A DNA stretch of 64,000 bases from UBA830 sp038146925 (GCA_038146925.1 JAYQSP010000011.1:186001-250000); one strand, 5' to 3'. Positions 1 through 9,142 are shown, counted from the first letter of the stretch. Notes: generated from the letters alone by a model not told the origin. Numbers and translations are program-made.

Positions 1-293
1 GTTTCCTCGACCATGTGGTCGAAATGGGCAAGCGTGTCGAAACGGAACTGAACGATGTGGCGTCACGGTATCCGAATGTCATCGAAAGCGTGCGCGGCAT
101 CGGCATGATGTGGGGGATGAAATGCGTCGTGCCGAACGGGCAGATGGTCGCAAAGGCGTTCGATCATGGTCTGCTCACGGTGCCGGCCGGCGACAATGTC
201 GTCCGGTTTCTGCCGCCGCTGATCGTCGATGAAACCCATATCGAAGAGGCGGTCGGTGCGATCGAGGCCTGCGCCAAAGAATTCGAGTCATGA
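1..293 (+). CDS. argD: Acetylornithine aminotransferase, C-terminal part (gene enters from the left)
   Basis: The open frame is already running at the first full codon (base 3) and ends at TGA 291-293, so only the last ~97 codons are present. The segment GIGMMWGMKC followed by VPAGDNVVRFLPPLIV matches the small C-terminal domain of class III PLP aminotransferases of the ArgD type, which convert N-acetylglutamate semialdehyde to N-acetylornithine in arginine synthesis. The PLP lysine lies upstream of the window and cannot be checked. The stop overlaps the argF start by ATGA, which indicates translational coupling and supports ArgD over other class III aminotransferases. Confidence 0.88.
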   Translation, partial: FLDHVVEMGKRVETELNDVASRYPNVIESVRGIGMMWGMKCVVPNGQMVAKAFDHGLLTVPAGDNVVRFLPPLIVDETHIEEAVGAIEACAKEFES

Positions 294-1204
294 AAAGCGT
301 GCCCCGGCATTTCCTTGAGCTGAAAGAAGTCGCGTCGGACGAATTGCGCCGTATCGTCGATATGGGGGCGTCGTTCAAACGCGGCGAAAAGCTGAACGGC
401 ACGGCGCAACCGCTGACCGGCCGTGCGCTGGCGATGATTTTCGAAAAACCGTCGACGCGGACACGGGTTTCGTTCGAGGTCGCGATGAAGCAGCTCGGCG
501 GTTCCGTCGTCGTGCTGACGCCCAACGAGATGCAGATCGGCCGCGGCGAGACCATCGCCGATACGGCGCGCGTCCTGTCGCGTTACGTCGACGCCATCAT
601 GATGCGGACGACGGAGAATACGAAGCTGGCGGAGCTCGCGTCCCATGCCGAGGTGCCGGTGATCAACGGACTGACCGATCACTCGCACCCCTGTCAGCTG
701 ATGGCGGACATCATGACGTTCGAGGAACATCGCGGCGGTATAGCCGGCAAGCGGATCGCCTGGTGCGGGGACGGGAACAACATGGCGCGGAGCTGGATCG
801 AGGCCGCGGCGAGGTTCGATTTCGAAATGCGGCTGGCCTGTCCGACCGAACTGGCGCCGCCCCAGGACGCCATTGACTGGGCGCGCCGGGAAGGCGCCAC
901 GATCGTATCGACGACCGATCCGGATGAAGCCGTCGACGGCGTCGACTGCGTGGTTACCGATACCTGGGTGTCGATGGGCGATACGGAAGCCGAGAAACGT
1001 CATAATCTGCTGTCGCCGTACAAGGTGGACCGGCGCCTGATGGAGCGGGCGGCAAACGATGCGATTTTTATGCATTGCCTGCCGGCGCATCGCGACGAAG
1101 AAGTCACCGCCGAGGTGCTGGACGGCCCGCAATCGGTAATCTGGGACGAAGCGGAAAACCGCCTGCACGCGCAAAAAGGCATCCTTGCCTGGTGCCTGTC
1201 CTGA
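290..1204 (+). CDS. argF: Ornithine carbamoyltransferase
   Basis: A 304-residue protein of normal family length. It carries the carbamoyl-phosphate loop STRTR (about 55-59), the HPCQ motif (133-136), an ornithine-loop DTWVSMG segment and the HCLP motif (262-265). It makes citrulline from ornithine and carbamoyl phosphate in the cytoplasm, the next committed step after ArgD/ArgE chemistry. The ATG overlaps the argD stop by four bases. hslO follows after a 7-base gap, an argD-argF-hslO order that is common in alphaproteobacteria. Nothing is missing or unusual. Confidence 0.97.
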   Translation: MKSVPRHFLELKEVASDELRRIVDMGASFKRGEKLNGTAQPLTGRALAMIFEKPSTRTRVSFEVAMKQLGGSVVVLTPNEMQIGRGETIADTARVLSRYVDAIMMRTTENTKLAELASHAEVPVINGLTDHSHPCQLMADIMTFEEHRGGIAGKRIAWCGDGNNMARSWIEAAARFDFEMRLACPTELAPPQDAIDWARREGATIVSTTDPDEAVDGVDCVVTDTWVSMGDTEAEKRHNLLSPYKVDRRLMERAANDAIFMHCLPAHRDEEVTAEVLDGPQSVIWDEAENRLHAQKGILAWCLS

Positions 1205-1211
1205 CCCGGTG

Positions 1212-2138
1212 ATGGATATCCCCGCCGTTCCCGACGATATCGTCCAGCCGTTTCAACTCGAAAACGCGGTCGCGCGCGGCCGCCTCGTTCGCCTGGGGCC
1301 GGCTGTTCAGGACATCCTGAACGCGCATGATTATCCGGACCCGGTGGCGGGCATACTCGCCGAAACGCTGGCACTGGCGTCGCTGGTGGCCGGGATCTTC
1401 AAGTTCGACGGACTGTTTTCCTTGCAGGCGAAAGGCGATGGGCCGGTCGGCATCGTCGTCGCCGATCTGACCAGCGACGGCGCGTTACGGGGATTCGCGC
1501 AGTTCCGTGCCGACGAGGTCGCGGCGCTGGGCGACAAATGGCGTGACGGGCCGGTGCCGCATCTTCTCGGTGGGGGGTATCTCAGCTTTACGGTCGACCA
1601 GGGCAAGGAAACCGATCGGTATCAGGGTATCGTCGAGCTGACCGGCGCAACGCTGGCCGACTGCGCCCACAACTATTTCCATCAGTCCGACCAGTTCGAC
1701 GGCGTGGTCAAGCTGACGTCGGGCAAAACGACGGACGGCGCCTGGCGTTCCGGCGGATTGCTGGTTCAGAAATTGCCGCCGGAGGGCATGGTCCTGCAGT
1801 CGGGCGATGCGGCCGACGAGGATTTCGAGGAAGCGTGGCGCCGCGCCGTCGTGCTGATGAGCAGTAGCCGGGACGTCGAGCTGCTGGACGCGGAATTGCA
1901 TCCTCACGATCTGCTGTTTCGGCTGTTTCACGAGGACGGCGTTCGGGTATTCGATCCCGACAGTCTGGAAATGCGATGCCGGTGTTCTTCCGAGCGCGTG
2001 GAGAACATGCTGAAATCCTTTCCCCGCGAAGAGATTGAAACCCTGAAGATCGGCGATGACGTCGTGGTGTCCTGTGAATTCTGCGGCCGCGACTATGCGT
2101 TTTCCGAAAAAGAACTCGACCGTGTCTTTGGCGGTTGA
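1212..2138 (+). CDS. hslO: Hsp33 redox-regulated chaperone
   Basis: 308 residues from the ATG at 1212; a longer in-frame start at 1185 would overlap argF and adds no conserved sequence. The C-terminus carries the zinc switch, CRC (C256, C258) and CEFC (C288, C291), which binds zinc when reduced and forms disulfides on oxidation, turning on holdase activity in the cytoplasm. The N-terminal domain is full length. It probably belongs to the argD-argF transcription unit, since only 7 bases separate it from argF. Confidence 0.95.
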   Translation: MDIPAVPDDIVQPFQLENAVARGRLVRLGPAVQDILNAHDYPDPVAGILAETLALASLVAGIFKFDGLFSLQAKGDGPVGIVVADLTSDGALRGFAQFRADEVAALGDKWRDGPVPHLLGGGYLSFTVDQGKETDRYQGIVELTGATLADCAHNYFHQSDQFDGVVKLTSGKTTDGAWRSGGLLVQKLPPEGMVLQSGDAADEDFEEAWRRAVVLMSSSRDVELLDAELHPHDLLFRLFHEDGVRVFDPDSLEMRCRCSSERVENMLKSFPREEIETLKIGDDVVVSCEFCGRDYAFSEKELDRVFGG

Positions 2139-2193
2139 TGTTCGCCCCGATCGGGAACATATAGAAACGGTACCCGCAATCAGGAGAGACCGC

Positions 2194-2784
2194 ATGGGGC
2201 TCGGATCCTTTAAGACCGCCTGTCTGGCGTTTGTCGCCATTGTGGTTGCCGGGTGCGCCGCAGAGGTGCAGAAACCCGGCTTCCCGCAGATTTCCTTTGC
2301 ACATCTTCAACCCATTTCTCTGAACGTCGCCCGGGTGGAAGTCGAAAACCGTTACGTTTCGCCTGCTGCGCGACCGAATGTAGAGCATGAGTTTCCGGTT
2401 TCGCCCGCCGCCGTTGCGATGAACTGGGGGCGGGACCGTCTGCGTGCCGCCGGCGCGTCCGGCGTTGCGCGGGTTGTCGTGCGTCGGGCCAGCGTGGTCG
2501 AAGTGCCGTTGAAACGGTCCGAGGGCGTGAAGGGATTGTTTACGCGGGATCAGTCGGAGCGCTACGACGCGGTGATCGACATGATGGCCGAAATTCGGGA
2601 CGAGGCCGGCAACGTCCGCGTTACCGTCGAATCCACGGCAAAACGGTCGCGAACGGTGTCGGAAAACATTTCCCTGATCGAACGCGAAAAGGTCTGGTTC
2701 GAAATGACCGAGGCGATGATGTCGGATCTGAACATGGCGCTGGAAAACCAGATGCGGATTCATATGAAAGCCTGGATCCGCTGA
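2194..2784 (+). CDS. Predicted lipoprotein of unknown function
   Basis: 196 residues from the ATG at 2194, chosen because AGGAGA lies at 2182-2187 and because the N-terminus then becomes a lipoprotein signal (basic MGLGSFK, hydrophobic stretch, lipobox VAGC near residue 23). The open frame extends to 2056 but that extension lies inside hslO. The mature part has no motif I recognise; it is mixed alpha/beta with many charged residues and resembles the conserved hypothetical lipoproteins often found after hslO in alphaproteobacteria. An imperfectly spaced inverted repeat (GCTTGCC at 2799, GGCAAGC at 2821) follows the gene. Confidence 0.8.
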   Translation: MGLGSFKTACLAFVAIVVAGCAAEVQKPGFPQISFAHLQPISLNVARVEVENRYVSPAARPNVEHEFPVSPAAVAMNWGRDRLRAAGASGVARVVVRRASVVEVPLKRSEGVKGLFTRDQSERYDAVIDMMAEIRDEAGNVRVTVESTAKRSRTVSENISLIEREKVWFEMTEAMMSDLNMALENQMRIHMKAWIR

Positions 2785-2902
2785 CCGGATTCGCCACTGC
2801 TTGCCTCCCCTTGTTGCTATGGCAAGCCGCCGATACGCTCTGTCTGCGTTTTCGGGGTCGCGATAAAGGGAATCCCGCAACCGGTTACGGAGAAATATCG
2901 AT

Positions 2903-3856
2903 ATGAAGAACATTGTTGCTACCGGCGTCGCTTTGGCGACAGCCATTTCATTTGCCGACGCCGCCTCGGCGCAGATTCATGGAATTGCGACGACGAAAGG
3001 CGGCGCAACGGCTCAGGTCTCGACCGCCATCGCAAAAGTGGTTTCCCTGAACAGTCCGTTAAAACTGCGCACGCAGGTATTGGGAGGCACGCAGCAATAC
3101 ATCCCGGTCGTTAATGCGGGTGAAATGACCTTTGGTCTTTCCAATCTGCCGCAATATACGATGGCGAAAACCGGTACCGGCCTGTCGGCCGGCACGAAGT
3201 ACGAAAACCTGCGTATTGTCGCGACGATGATGGTGTTTCGCGTCGGTCCCATCGTCGGCCGGAGTTCCGGCATCAGCAAACTGTCCGATCTGCGTGGCAA
3301 ACGGGCGCCCGCCGGTTTCAAGGCGGCGCCGCTTTTCAATTACGTCCTCGGATCGATGCTGGCGAATGCCGGACTGTCTCTCGAAGATACCAAGAAGGTT
3401 CCGGTCATCGCCTTGCGTCAGCATTGGAACGCCTTCAAGCAGGGCAAGATCGACGTCATGGTCGGCGCCGTCGGTACCGGGGTGCTCAAGGAAATCAATG
3501 CCGCGGTGAACGGCGGCATCAAGTATCTGACGCTCGATCCGTCCGACGAAGCAGTCAAACGAACCGTTGCGGTCTATCCCGGTTCGTACCTGAAGGTCGT
3601 CAAGCCGGCGAAGCCGCTGACCGGCGTTCTGGAACCTGTCCATGTACTGCATTTCGACTATCTGTTCTGGACGCACAAGGATGCGCCCGACGATGTTGTC
3701 TACACCGCGACCAAGACGATGTATGAAAACGAAAAGCTGCTTCGGGAATCGAGCCCGCTGTGGCGGTCGCATTCGTCCAAGCGCATGTCGAAGGACCAGG
3801 GCTTCGCGCTCCATCCCGCGGCTCTCAAATTCTACAAGGAAGTCGGCGCGCGGTAG
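2903..3856 (+). CDS. TAXI-family TRAP transporter solute receptor
   Basis: 317 residues with a Sec signal peptide ending near ASA-Q (about residue 23). The segment GIATTKGGATAQVSTAIAKV and the later LRGKRAP, plus overall length, fit the TAXI (TRAP-associated extracytoplasmic immunogenic) family of periplasmic receptors for small carboxylates or amino acids. The start has a purine-rich site (GGAGAAA) seven bases upstream. No DctQ/DctM-type membrane subunits occur nearby, so the receptor must work with a transporter encoded elsewhere or is an orphan. Its ligand cannot be told from sequence. Confidence 0.85.
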   Translation: MKNIVATGVALATAISFADAASAQIHGIATTKGGATAQVSTAIAKVVSLNSPLKLRTQVLGGTQQYIPVVNAGEMTFGLSNLPQYTMAKTGTGLSAGTKYENLRIVATMMVFRVGPIVGRSSGISKLSDLRGKRAPAGFKAAPLFNYVLGSMLANAGLSLEDTKKVPVIALRQHWNAFKQGKIDVMVGAVGTGVLKEINAAVNGGIKYLTLDPSDEAVKRTVAVYPGSYLKVVKPAKPLTGVLEPVHVLHFDYLFWTHKDAPDDVVYTATKTMYENEKLLRESSPLWRSHSSKRMSKDQGFALHPAALKFYKEVGAR

Positions 3857-3861
3857 CCCGG

Positions 3862-4680
3862 TTGTCGAGCCCGTTCGACCTCCCACCGCCCGAACAGCGT
3901 ACGCATCAGGTAGACGGCCTCCATGTTCAGGAGGCCGTCCCGCCTGACGGCGGCGCCTTCGCCCTGCCGGTTCTGTTCGTGCATGGCGCCTTTCACGGAT
4001 GGTGGGCCTATACGCGGTGGCTGCCCTGGTTCGCGAATGCGGGCGTGCGGTCCTATGCGTTATCGGTGCGCAATCATGAAGGCTCCCGGCAGCTTACGGC
4101 CGAGCAATACCGTACGACCGGAATTGAGCACTACGTCGAGGATATCCGCGCCGTTCAGGGCTGGATCGGCGGCCCGGTAGTGCTGATAGGGCACAGCCTG
4201 GGCGGTCTGATGGTGCAGAAGGCCGCCGAACAGGGCGGTGTCGCCGCGGTGATCTGTATCGGGTCGGCAAGCCCGGCGGGTATCGGCGCGACGCGGGATT
4301 TCGAATGGGACGAGGAAAAGCCCCTGCTGTTCGACCGCGACCGGATGCGCGGTGCAATGTTCGCCGATATCGACCGGTCGGCGTTCGACGCGATCTATGA
4401 CAGGTTGGTGCCGGAATCGACTCGGGCGCTCAATCAGTCGGGCCTTGCGGGTGTCGAAGTGGATCCCGCCCGAATTTCCGCGCCGATGCTTTTTGTCGGT
4501 ACCGATCACGATGGCGTCGGACTGCACCCCGCCGAAAAGCTTGCCGCGTTCTACGGCGCGGCGCACATGACCGTTCCCGGCACCAGTCACGACGTACTGC
4601 TCGAAGACAGCGGTCTGCGCATGGCGGCGCATATTCTTTCCTGGCTCTGCCGGACCGTGGACGGTTTCGAATCGCCTTAA
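3862..4680 (+). CDS. Alpha/beta-hydrolase fold protein
   Basis: 272 residues if translation starts at TTG 3862, five bases after the stop of the TAXI receptor. The open frame runs back to 3760, but that part overlaps the receptor gene and looks like shadow coding. It shows the oxyanion HG motif (HGAFHGWW, 41-48), the nucleophile elbow GHSLGG (Ser112), an acid region GTDHDG and the catalytic histidine in GTSHD (about 243). The substrate is unknown; esterase, lactonase or haloperoxidase-like activity is possible. No clear Shine-Dalgarno sequence supports the TTG start. Its stop overlaps the convergent argE stop. Confidence 0.8.
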   Translation: MSSPFDLPPPEQRTHQVDGLHVQEAVPPDGGAFALPVLFVHGAFHGWWAYTRWLPWFANAGVRSYALSVRNHEGSRQLTAEQYRTTGIEHYVEDIRAVQGWIGGPVVLIGHSLGGLMVQKAAEQGGVAAVICIGSASPAGIGATRDFEWDEEKPLLFDRDRMRGAMFADIDRSAFDAIYDRLVPESTRALNQSGLAGVEVDPARISAPMLFVGTDHDGVGLHPAEKLAAFYGAAHMTVPGTSHDVLLEDSGLRMAAHILSWLCRTVDGFESP

Positions 4681-5831
4681 GCGGGAGCGGATGCGATCCG
4701 GTCCAGAAATTCGAGACAGGCGGCAAGCTGATCGCGTTCGATGAATTCGTCCGGCTGATGGGCCTGGGCGATATCGCCCGGTCCGCAGATGACGGCCGGG
4801 ATGCCGGCGCCGGCGAACAGGCTGGCCTCGGTGACGAACGCGACAGCGCCGGCGCTGTTCAGTCCCGATGCCTTGCGCGCGATATGTTCGGCCATCGATT
4901 CCGGCGCGTCGAACGGCGGCACCAGCACGTCACGCACGGTTTGCACGAAGGCGTTTGCGTCCTTGGCCCGCATGCGGGGCAGCAATTCCGCTTCCACCCA
5001 GTCGTTCACCCGTGCCGTGATGGCGTCCGGATCGGCGCCGGGGATCGGACGGAATTCCCAGTTCAGCCGCGTTTCGCGCGCGATGATGTTCACCGCATCG
5101 CCGCCCGCGATCTTTCCCGCGTTGAACGTTGTGTAGGGCGGTTCGAACCGGTCGTCGCGTTCGGTTTCGGCCAACTCGTCGCACAGCCGATACAGATAGG
5201 AGACGAAAGAAGCCGCAGCTTCTATCGCGTTGACGCCGTCCTGGGGACGGCTGGAATGAGCCTCGCGGCCATGGATGGTGGTGGTGTTGGCGCAGATGCC
5301 CTTGTGCGTGTTGGCGATCTGCATGTTCGTGGGTTCGCCCACGATCACGGCGCAGGGCTGCGGAATTTCGGCGGCGATGACGACGATCATGCGTCCGACG
5401 CCGAGACAGCCCACTTCCTCGTCGTAGGAAAAGGCCAGATGGATCGGGCCGGGAAGTTCGCGCCCGGCGATGACCGGCGCCATGGCGAGCGCGCAGGCGA
5501 TGAAGCCTTTCATGTCCGCCGCGCCGCGGCCGTAAAGCCGGCCGTCCCGTTCGGTCATGTCGAACGGATCGCTCGACCAGTCCTGACCGTCCACGGGCAC
5601 CACGTCCGAATGGCCCGACAGCACGATGCCGCCCTCGGTATCCGGGCCGATGGTGACGAACAGGTTGGCCTTGTCCCCGTCGTCCGATCTGATTATCCGG
5701 GGCGTCAGATTGCGGTCTGACAGATAGTCGGCGACGTAGTCTATCAGCGGCAGGTTGGAGTTGCGCGACGTGGTGTCGAACGCGATCAGGTCGCCGAGAA
5801 TCGAAGTTACGGTATCGACCGACGCCGGCAT
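4677..5831 (-). CDS. argE: Acetylornithine deacetylase (M20 metallopeptidase)
   Basis: 384 residues from the ATG at 5831; a much longer frame continuing to 7214 is only the shadow of trkH. It has the M20 zinc ligands: HSDVVPVDG (first His/Asp pair), YDEEVGCLG (catalytic and metal Glu) and a late GPGDIAQAHQPDEF segment. It removes acetate from N-acetylornithine to give ornithine for ArgF. The start overlaps the trkH stop by one base (TGATG), so the two are co-translated. Succinyl-diaminopimelate desuccinylase is a related alternative, but GPGDIxxAHxPDE favours ArgE. Confidence 0.9.
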   Translation of the reverse strand: MPASVDTVTSILGDLIAFDTTSRNSNLPLIDYVADYLSDRNLTPRIIRSDDGDKANLFVTIGPDTEGGIVLSGHSDVVPVDGQDWSSDPFDMTERDGRLYGRGAADMKGFIACALAMAPVIAGRELPGPIHLAFSYDEEVGCLGVGRMIVVIAAEIPQPCAVIVGEPTNMQIANTHKGICANTTTIHGREAHSSRPQDGVNAIEAAASFVSYLYRLCDELAETERDDRFEPPYTTFNAGKIAGGDAVNIIARETRLNWEFRPIPGADPDAITARVNDWVEAELLPRMRAKDANAFVQTVRDVLVPPFDAPESMAEHIARKASGLNSAGAVAFVTEASLFAGAGIPAVICGPGDIAQAHQPDEFIERDQLAACLEFLDRIASAPA

Positions 5832-7279
5832 CAGCCGCGCCAGAACCAGGGGGCGAACAGCACCAGGACGGTAAACAGTTCCAGCCGGCCCAGCAGCATG
5901 CCGGCGGACAGTACCCATTTGGCGCTGTCGGGCAGGGCGGAGTAATTGCCCGTCGGGCCGATGATATCGCCGAGCGCCGGGCCGACGTTGCAGATCGCCG
6001 AGGCGGCGCCGGAGATCGCGGTCAGGAAGTCGAGCCCGATGAAATGCAGCAACCCGGCGATAACGGCGAATGTCAGCATGAACAGGAAGAAAAAGCTCAT
6101 GACCGAGTTTTCGACTTCGTCTGTAATCGGCCGGCCGTTGAAGGTGCCGATGAATACGCCGTGCGGGCGGATCAGGTGTTTCATCTGAACCTTCGCCGTC
6201 TGATAGAGAATCTGATAGCGGAAGATCTTGATCGAACAGGTCGTCGAACCGGCGCACCCGCCGATGAACATGATGAAAAAGAACACGCCGGTCGCGAACG
6301 ATCCCCACCCCGCGTAGTTCGCCGAAGCATATCCGGTACCCGTCATGATCGAGGTGACGTTGAAGGAGGCCTCGCGGAGCGCGCGCCCGATATTGATGTC
6401 GTTGTTGAGGTGGTGTGCGAACGTCACCGACAGGATGAAGAACGCGATGATGAAGAAGAACCACCGCACCTGATTGTCGCGCCACAACAGCAACGGTTTG
6501 CCGCGCAGCGCCTGCAGATAGAGCACGAACGGCAGTGCGCCCAGAAACATGAAACAGGTGATGATGACTTCGGCGCCCGGATTCAGGAACGCGCCGATGG
6601 ACCCGTCGCGGGTGGAGAACCCGCCGGTCGCGATCGTGGTCATCGCATGCGCAATGGCATCGAACCCCTTCAGCCCGGATAACCACAGCAGGGCGGCGCA
6701 CAGTGCGGTCAGGGCCAGATAAACGAAGCCGACCCCGCTCGCGATCTGGGCGACGCGCGGCAGCACTTTTTCCGAACTGTCGGAAGATTCCGTCTGGAAC
6801 AGCTGGTTTCCGCCGATTTTCAGCATGGGCAGGATGGCGATCGACATGACGATGATGCCGATGCCGCCGAGCCATTGGAGGATCGCCCGCCACAGCAGGA
6901 TGCCGCTTGGCGCCGAGTCCAGGCTGGTGATGACGGTTGATCCGGTGGTCGTCAGGCCCGACATGGCCTCGAAAAACGCGTCTGTGAAATCGAGCTCGAG
7001 ATCTGCGAAAGCGAAAGGCAGGGCGGCGAAGAACGTCATCGCCAGCCAGCTGCTCGTCGTCAGGACGAATGCCTGGCGCACCGACAGCCGGGACGGCGGC
7101 GCCATCGTCGTAAGCAGCAAGGTGATTCCGATAAAGGCGGTCAAAGCGGCGGCGGCGGCGAACACCTGCCAGTCCGGGTGGCCGACAACCAGATCGGCGA
7201 CGAGCGGCGCGCACATCGCCGCGGCAAGCGTCGTCAGCAGGATGCCGATAATGTAGAGAACGGGGCGGAAATCGAGCAC
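5831..7279 (-). CDS. trkH: Trk/Ktr potassium uptake membrane subunit
   Basis: 482 residues, strongly hydrophobic throughout, with the four pore-loop repeats of the TrkH/KtrB superfamily: TTTGSTV, ATGGFSTRDG, MTGTGYASANY and ICNVGPALG. Each contributes a filter glycine for potassium. Length and loop order fit TrkH. The regulatory TrkA subunit is not in this window. The gene overlaps argE by one base downstream, and apaG is encoded 27 bases upstream on the same strand, so apaG-trkH-argE may be one transcript. Confidence 0.95.
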   Translation of the reverse strand: MLDFRPVLYIIGILLTTLAAAMCAPLVADLVVGHPDWQVFAAAAALTAFIGITLLLTTMAPPSRLSVRQAFVLTTSSWLAMTFFAALPFAFADLELDFTDAFFEAMSGLTTTGSTVITSLDSAPSGILLWRAILQWLGGIGIIVMSIAILPMLKIGGNQLFQTESSDSSEKVLPRVAQIASGVGFVYLALTALCAALLWLSGLKGFDAIAHAMTTIATGGFSTRDGSIGAFLNPGAEVIITCFMFLGALPFVLYLQALRGKPLLLWRDNQVRWFFFIIAFFILSVTFAHHLNNDINIGRALREASFNVTSIMTGTGYASANYAGWGSFATGVFFFIMFIGGCAGSTTCSIKIFRYQILYQTAKVQMKHLIRPHGVFIGTFNGRPITDEVENSVMSFFFLFMLTFAVIAGLLHFIGLDFLTAISGAASAICNVGPALGDIIGPTGNYSALPDSAKWVLSAGMLLGRLELFTVLVLFAPWFWRG

Positions 7280-7306
7280 GGCTCAGATCCGGTACTGTGA
7301 TGCCAG

Positions 7307-7699
7307 CTAGTTTACCTGTCGGGCTTCATGCGGCGAATCCAGCGAAAACGCGGGGATTTCAATGTCGAATTTTTCTCCGCCGGGAGTTTTCATCTGATAG
7401 GTGCCTTTCATGATTCCCGAAGGCGTCGGCAGCGGCGTGCCGCTTGTGTATTCGTAACGTTCGCCGGGATTCAGGACGGGCTGTTCGCCGACCACGCCGG
7501 CGCCGCGCACTTCCTGTACCCGTCCGAGCCCGTCCGTTATATGCCAGTACCGCGTCAGCAACTGCACCGTCTCCGCGCCTTCGTTTTCGATCTGGACGCG
7601 ATAGGCCCAGACGAACTGCCCGTCTTCCGGCTCTGACTGGTCCTCGAGATAGATCGGCTCGACATCGACGCGAATCTCTCGGGTAACGGCTGAATACAT
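7307..7699 (-). CDS. apaG: ApaG domain protein
   Basis: 130 residues, the usual length for stand-alone ApaG. The pattern FVWAYRVQIENEG, YWHITDGLGR and TPSGIMKGTYQM is typical of this fibronectin-III-like fold. ApaG has been linked to cobalt/magnesium tolerance in enterobacteria, but its biochemical role is not settled. It lies 85 bases from the divergent-looking but same-strand metZ stop, an apaG/metZ neighbourhood common in alphaproteobacteria. No strong ribosome site is seen before the ATG. Confidence 0.93.
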   Translation of the reverse strand: MYSAVTREIRVDVEPIYLEDQSEPEDGQFVWAYRVQIENEGAETVQLLTRYWHITDGLGRVQEVRGAGVVGEQPVLNPGERYEYTSGTPLPTPSGIMKGTYQMKTPGGEKFDIEIPAFSLDSPHEARQVN

Positions 7700-7784
7700 A
7701 TGTTGCAGTCCAGGTTGTGACGGGCGCCAGTCTAGTCGATTTTCCGGGTCGGCGAAATCGCGTCGGTCTGTCGGGTTTTGCGCC

Positions 7785-8981
7785 TCATGCGGCGGCGAAT
7801 GCCTGTTCCAGATCGTCGCGCACGTCCAGCGGGTCTTCGAGGCCGACCGACAGACGCACCATGCCGTCGTCCAGCCCCAGGCTCGCCCTGTCTTCCGGCG
7901 TCAGGCGCTGATGGGTCGTCGTGGCGGGATGCGTCAGCAGGCTTTTGGAATCGCCCAGATTGTTTGAGATATCGATCAGTTTCATCGCGTTCATGAACCG
8001 GAAGACCGCCTCCTTGCCGCCTGCGTGCGAAAACGTCACCACATTGCCGAAATCCGACATCTGGCGGGCCGCAAGATCGTGCTGTGGATGACTCTTCAGT
8101 CCAGGATAGCGCACCTTGGCGAGATCGCCCCGCGTTTCAAGATAATCGGCGATGACGCGCGCGTTCTCGCAATGCCGTTTGATGCGCAGATCCAGCGTTT
8201 CCAGCCCTTTCAGCATCACCCAGGCATTGAACGGGCTGAGCGAAGGTCCGGTATGGCGCAGGAACGGCTTCAGCGTGTTTTCGCAGTAATCCTCGTCGCC
8301 AAGTACGATGCCGCCGAGGCACCGGCCCTGTCCGTCGATATGCTTGGTCGCCGAATAGACCACGATGTCGGCGCCAAGCTGCATCGGTTTCTGCAGCAAG
8401 GGCGTCGCGAACACGTTGTCGACGATGACCTTGGCCCCCGCCTTGTGGGCGAGGTCGGACACCGCCTGGATGTCGATGATGTCGAGGCCGGGGTTCGAAG
8501 GCGTTTCGACGAACACGCATTTGGTCGGACGTTTCAGCGCGTCTTCCCATTGGTTCAGATCGGTTCCGTCGACGATGGTGGTTTCGACGCCGTATTTGGG
8601 CAGAATCTCGGTCAGGATATACAGGCACGATCCGAACAGCGCACGGCTGCCGACGACGTGATCGCCCGCTTCCACCATGCACGCCATCGAAGCGAACACG
8701 GCCGCCATGCCGGTCGCCGTCGCCTTGCCCCTGTCGGCGCCTTCGATCAGCGCCATCCGGTCCTGGAACATGTCCACGGTCGGGTTCGAAAACCGCGAAT
8801 AGATGAACCGGTCGACCCGGTCCTGGAAGGCGTCTTCCGCCTGTTCCGCATATTCGTAGACATAGCCGGACGTCGCGAAAATCGCTTCGCCGGTTTCGCC
8901 GAATTCGCTGCGGCGCGTACCGCCGCGTACCGCCAGCGTCTGTGCGCGCCAGCTGTCCTGAACGGGTTTGTTTACTGCCAT
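7785..8981 (-). CDS. metZ: O-succinylhomoserine sulfhydrylase
   Basis: 398 residues of the Cys/Met PLP-dependent enzyme family (type I fold). The PLP lysine is K213 in VYSATKHIDGQGR; DNVFATP upstream holds the aspartate that contacts the pyridine nitrogen. MetZ joins O-succinylhomoserine with sulfide to give homocysteine in methionine synthesis. Sequence alone does not fully exclude cystathionine gamma-synthase, but the SAM-II riboswitch directly upstream is typical of metZ in alphaproteobacteria. GGGAGCAG precedes the ATG at good spacing. Confidence 0.92.
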   Translation of the reverse strand: MAVNKPVQDSWRAQTLAVRGGTRRSEFGETGEAIFATSGYVYEYAEQAEDAFQDRVDRFIYSRFSNPTVDMFQDRMALIEGADRGKATATGMAAVFASMACMVEAGDHVVGSRALFGSCLYILTEILPKYGVETTIVDGTDLNQWEDALKRPTKCVFVETPSNPGLDIIDIQAVSDLAHKAGAKVIVDNVFATPLLQKPMQLGADIVVYSATKHIDGQGRCLGGIVLGDEDYCENTLKPFLRHTGPSLSPFNAWVMLKGLETLDLRIKRHCENARVIADYLETRGDLAKVRYPGLKSHPQHDLAARQMSDFGNVVTFSHAGGKEAVFRFMNAMKLIDISNNLGDSKSLLTHPATTTHQRLTPEDRASLGLDDGMVRLSVGLEDPLDVRDDLEQAFAAA

Positions 8982-9008
8982 GTTCTGCTCCCGGGCACCG
9001 CCCCAAAT

Positions 9009-9039
9009 AAAAACCCCCGACCGAAGGGCCGGGGTTTTC
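9009..9039 (-). terminator. Intrinsic terminator in the metZ leader
   Basis: On the minus strand, AAAACCCCGGCC pairs with a GG-rich arm ending in GGGGGTTTTTATTT around a TTCG-containing loop, giving a GC-rich stem followed by a T-run. It lies between the SAM-II aptamer and the metZ start codon, so it can stop transcription before the gene. Placement suggests ligand-controlled attenuation rather than only translational control. Confidence 0.75.
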
Positions 9040-9050
9040 AGGAACCTCCC

Positions 9051-9108
9051 GACCTTTTAGCGATTCATTTTTACGTGGCCGCAAGCCGGTCGGCTCAAAT
9101 CACCACGA
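9051..9108 (-). promoter_or_regulatory. SAM-II riboswitch aptamer upstream of metZ
   Basis: Minus-strand sequence from 9108 reads CGTGGTGATTTGA, then GGCTTGCGGCCACG, then TCGCTAAAAGG. CGTGG/CCACG form P1, the GATTTGA loop and the 3' GCTAAAAGG segment are the pieces that form the SAM-binding pseudoknot in the metA-motif (SAM-II) class. This class is largely confined to alphaproteobacteria and sits before metA, metC and metZ, which agrees with the downstream gene. Recognition is from memory of the consensus; a covariance-model search was not possible. Confidence 0.93.
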
Positions 9109-9142
9109 ACGGCGGGAGTGATACGCTCGTGTCGGAAAGGCG

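Noticed and set aside
5832..7214. N-terminal extension of argE to 845 codons
   Set aside because: The extension is an out-of-frame reading of trkH; the true argE start at 5831 is coupled to the trkH stop.
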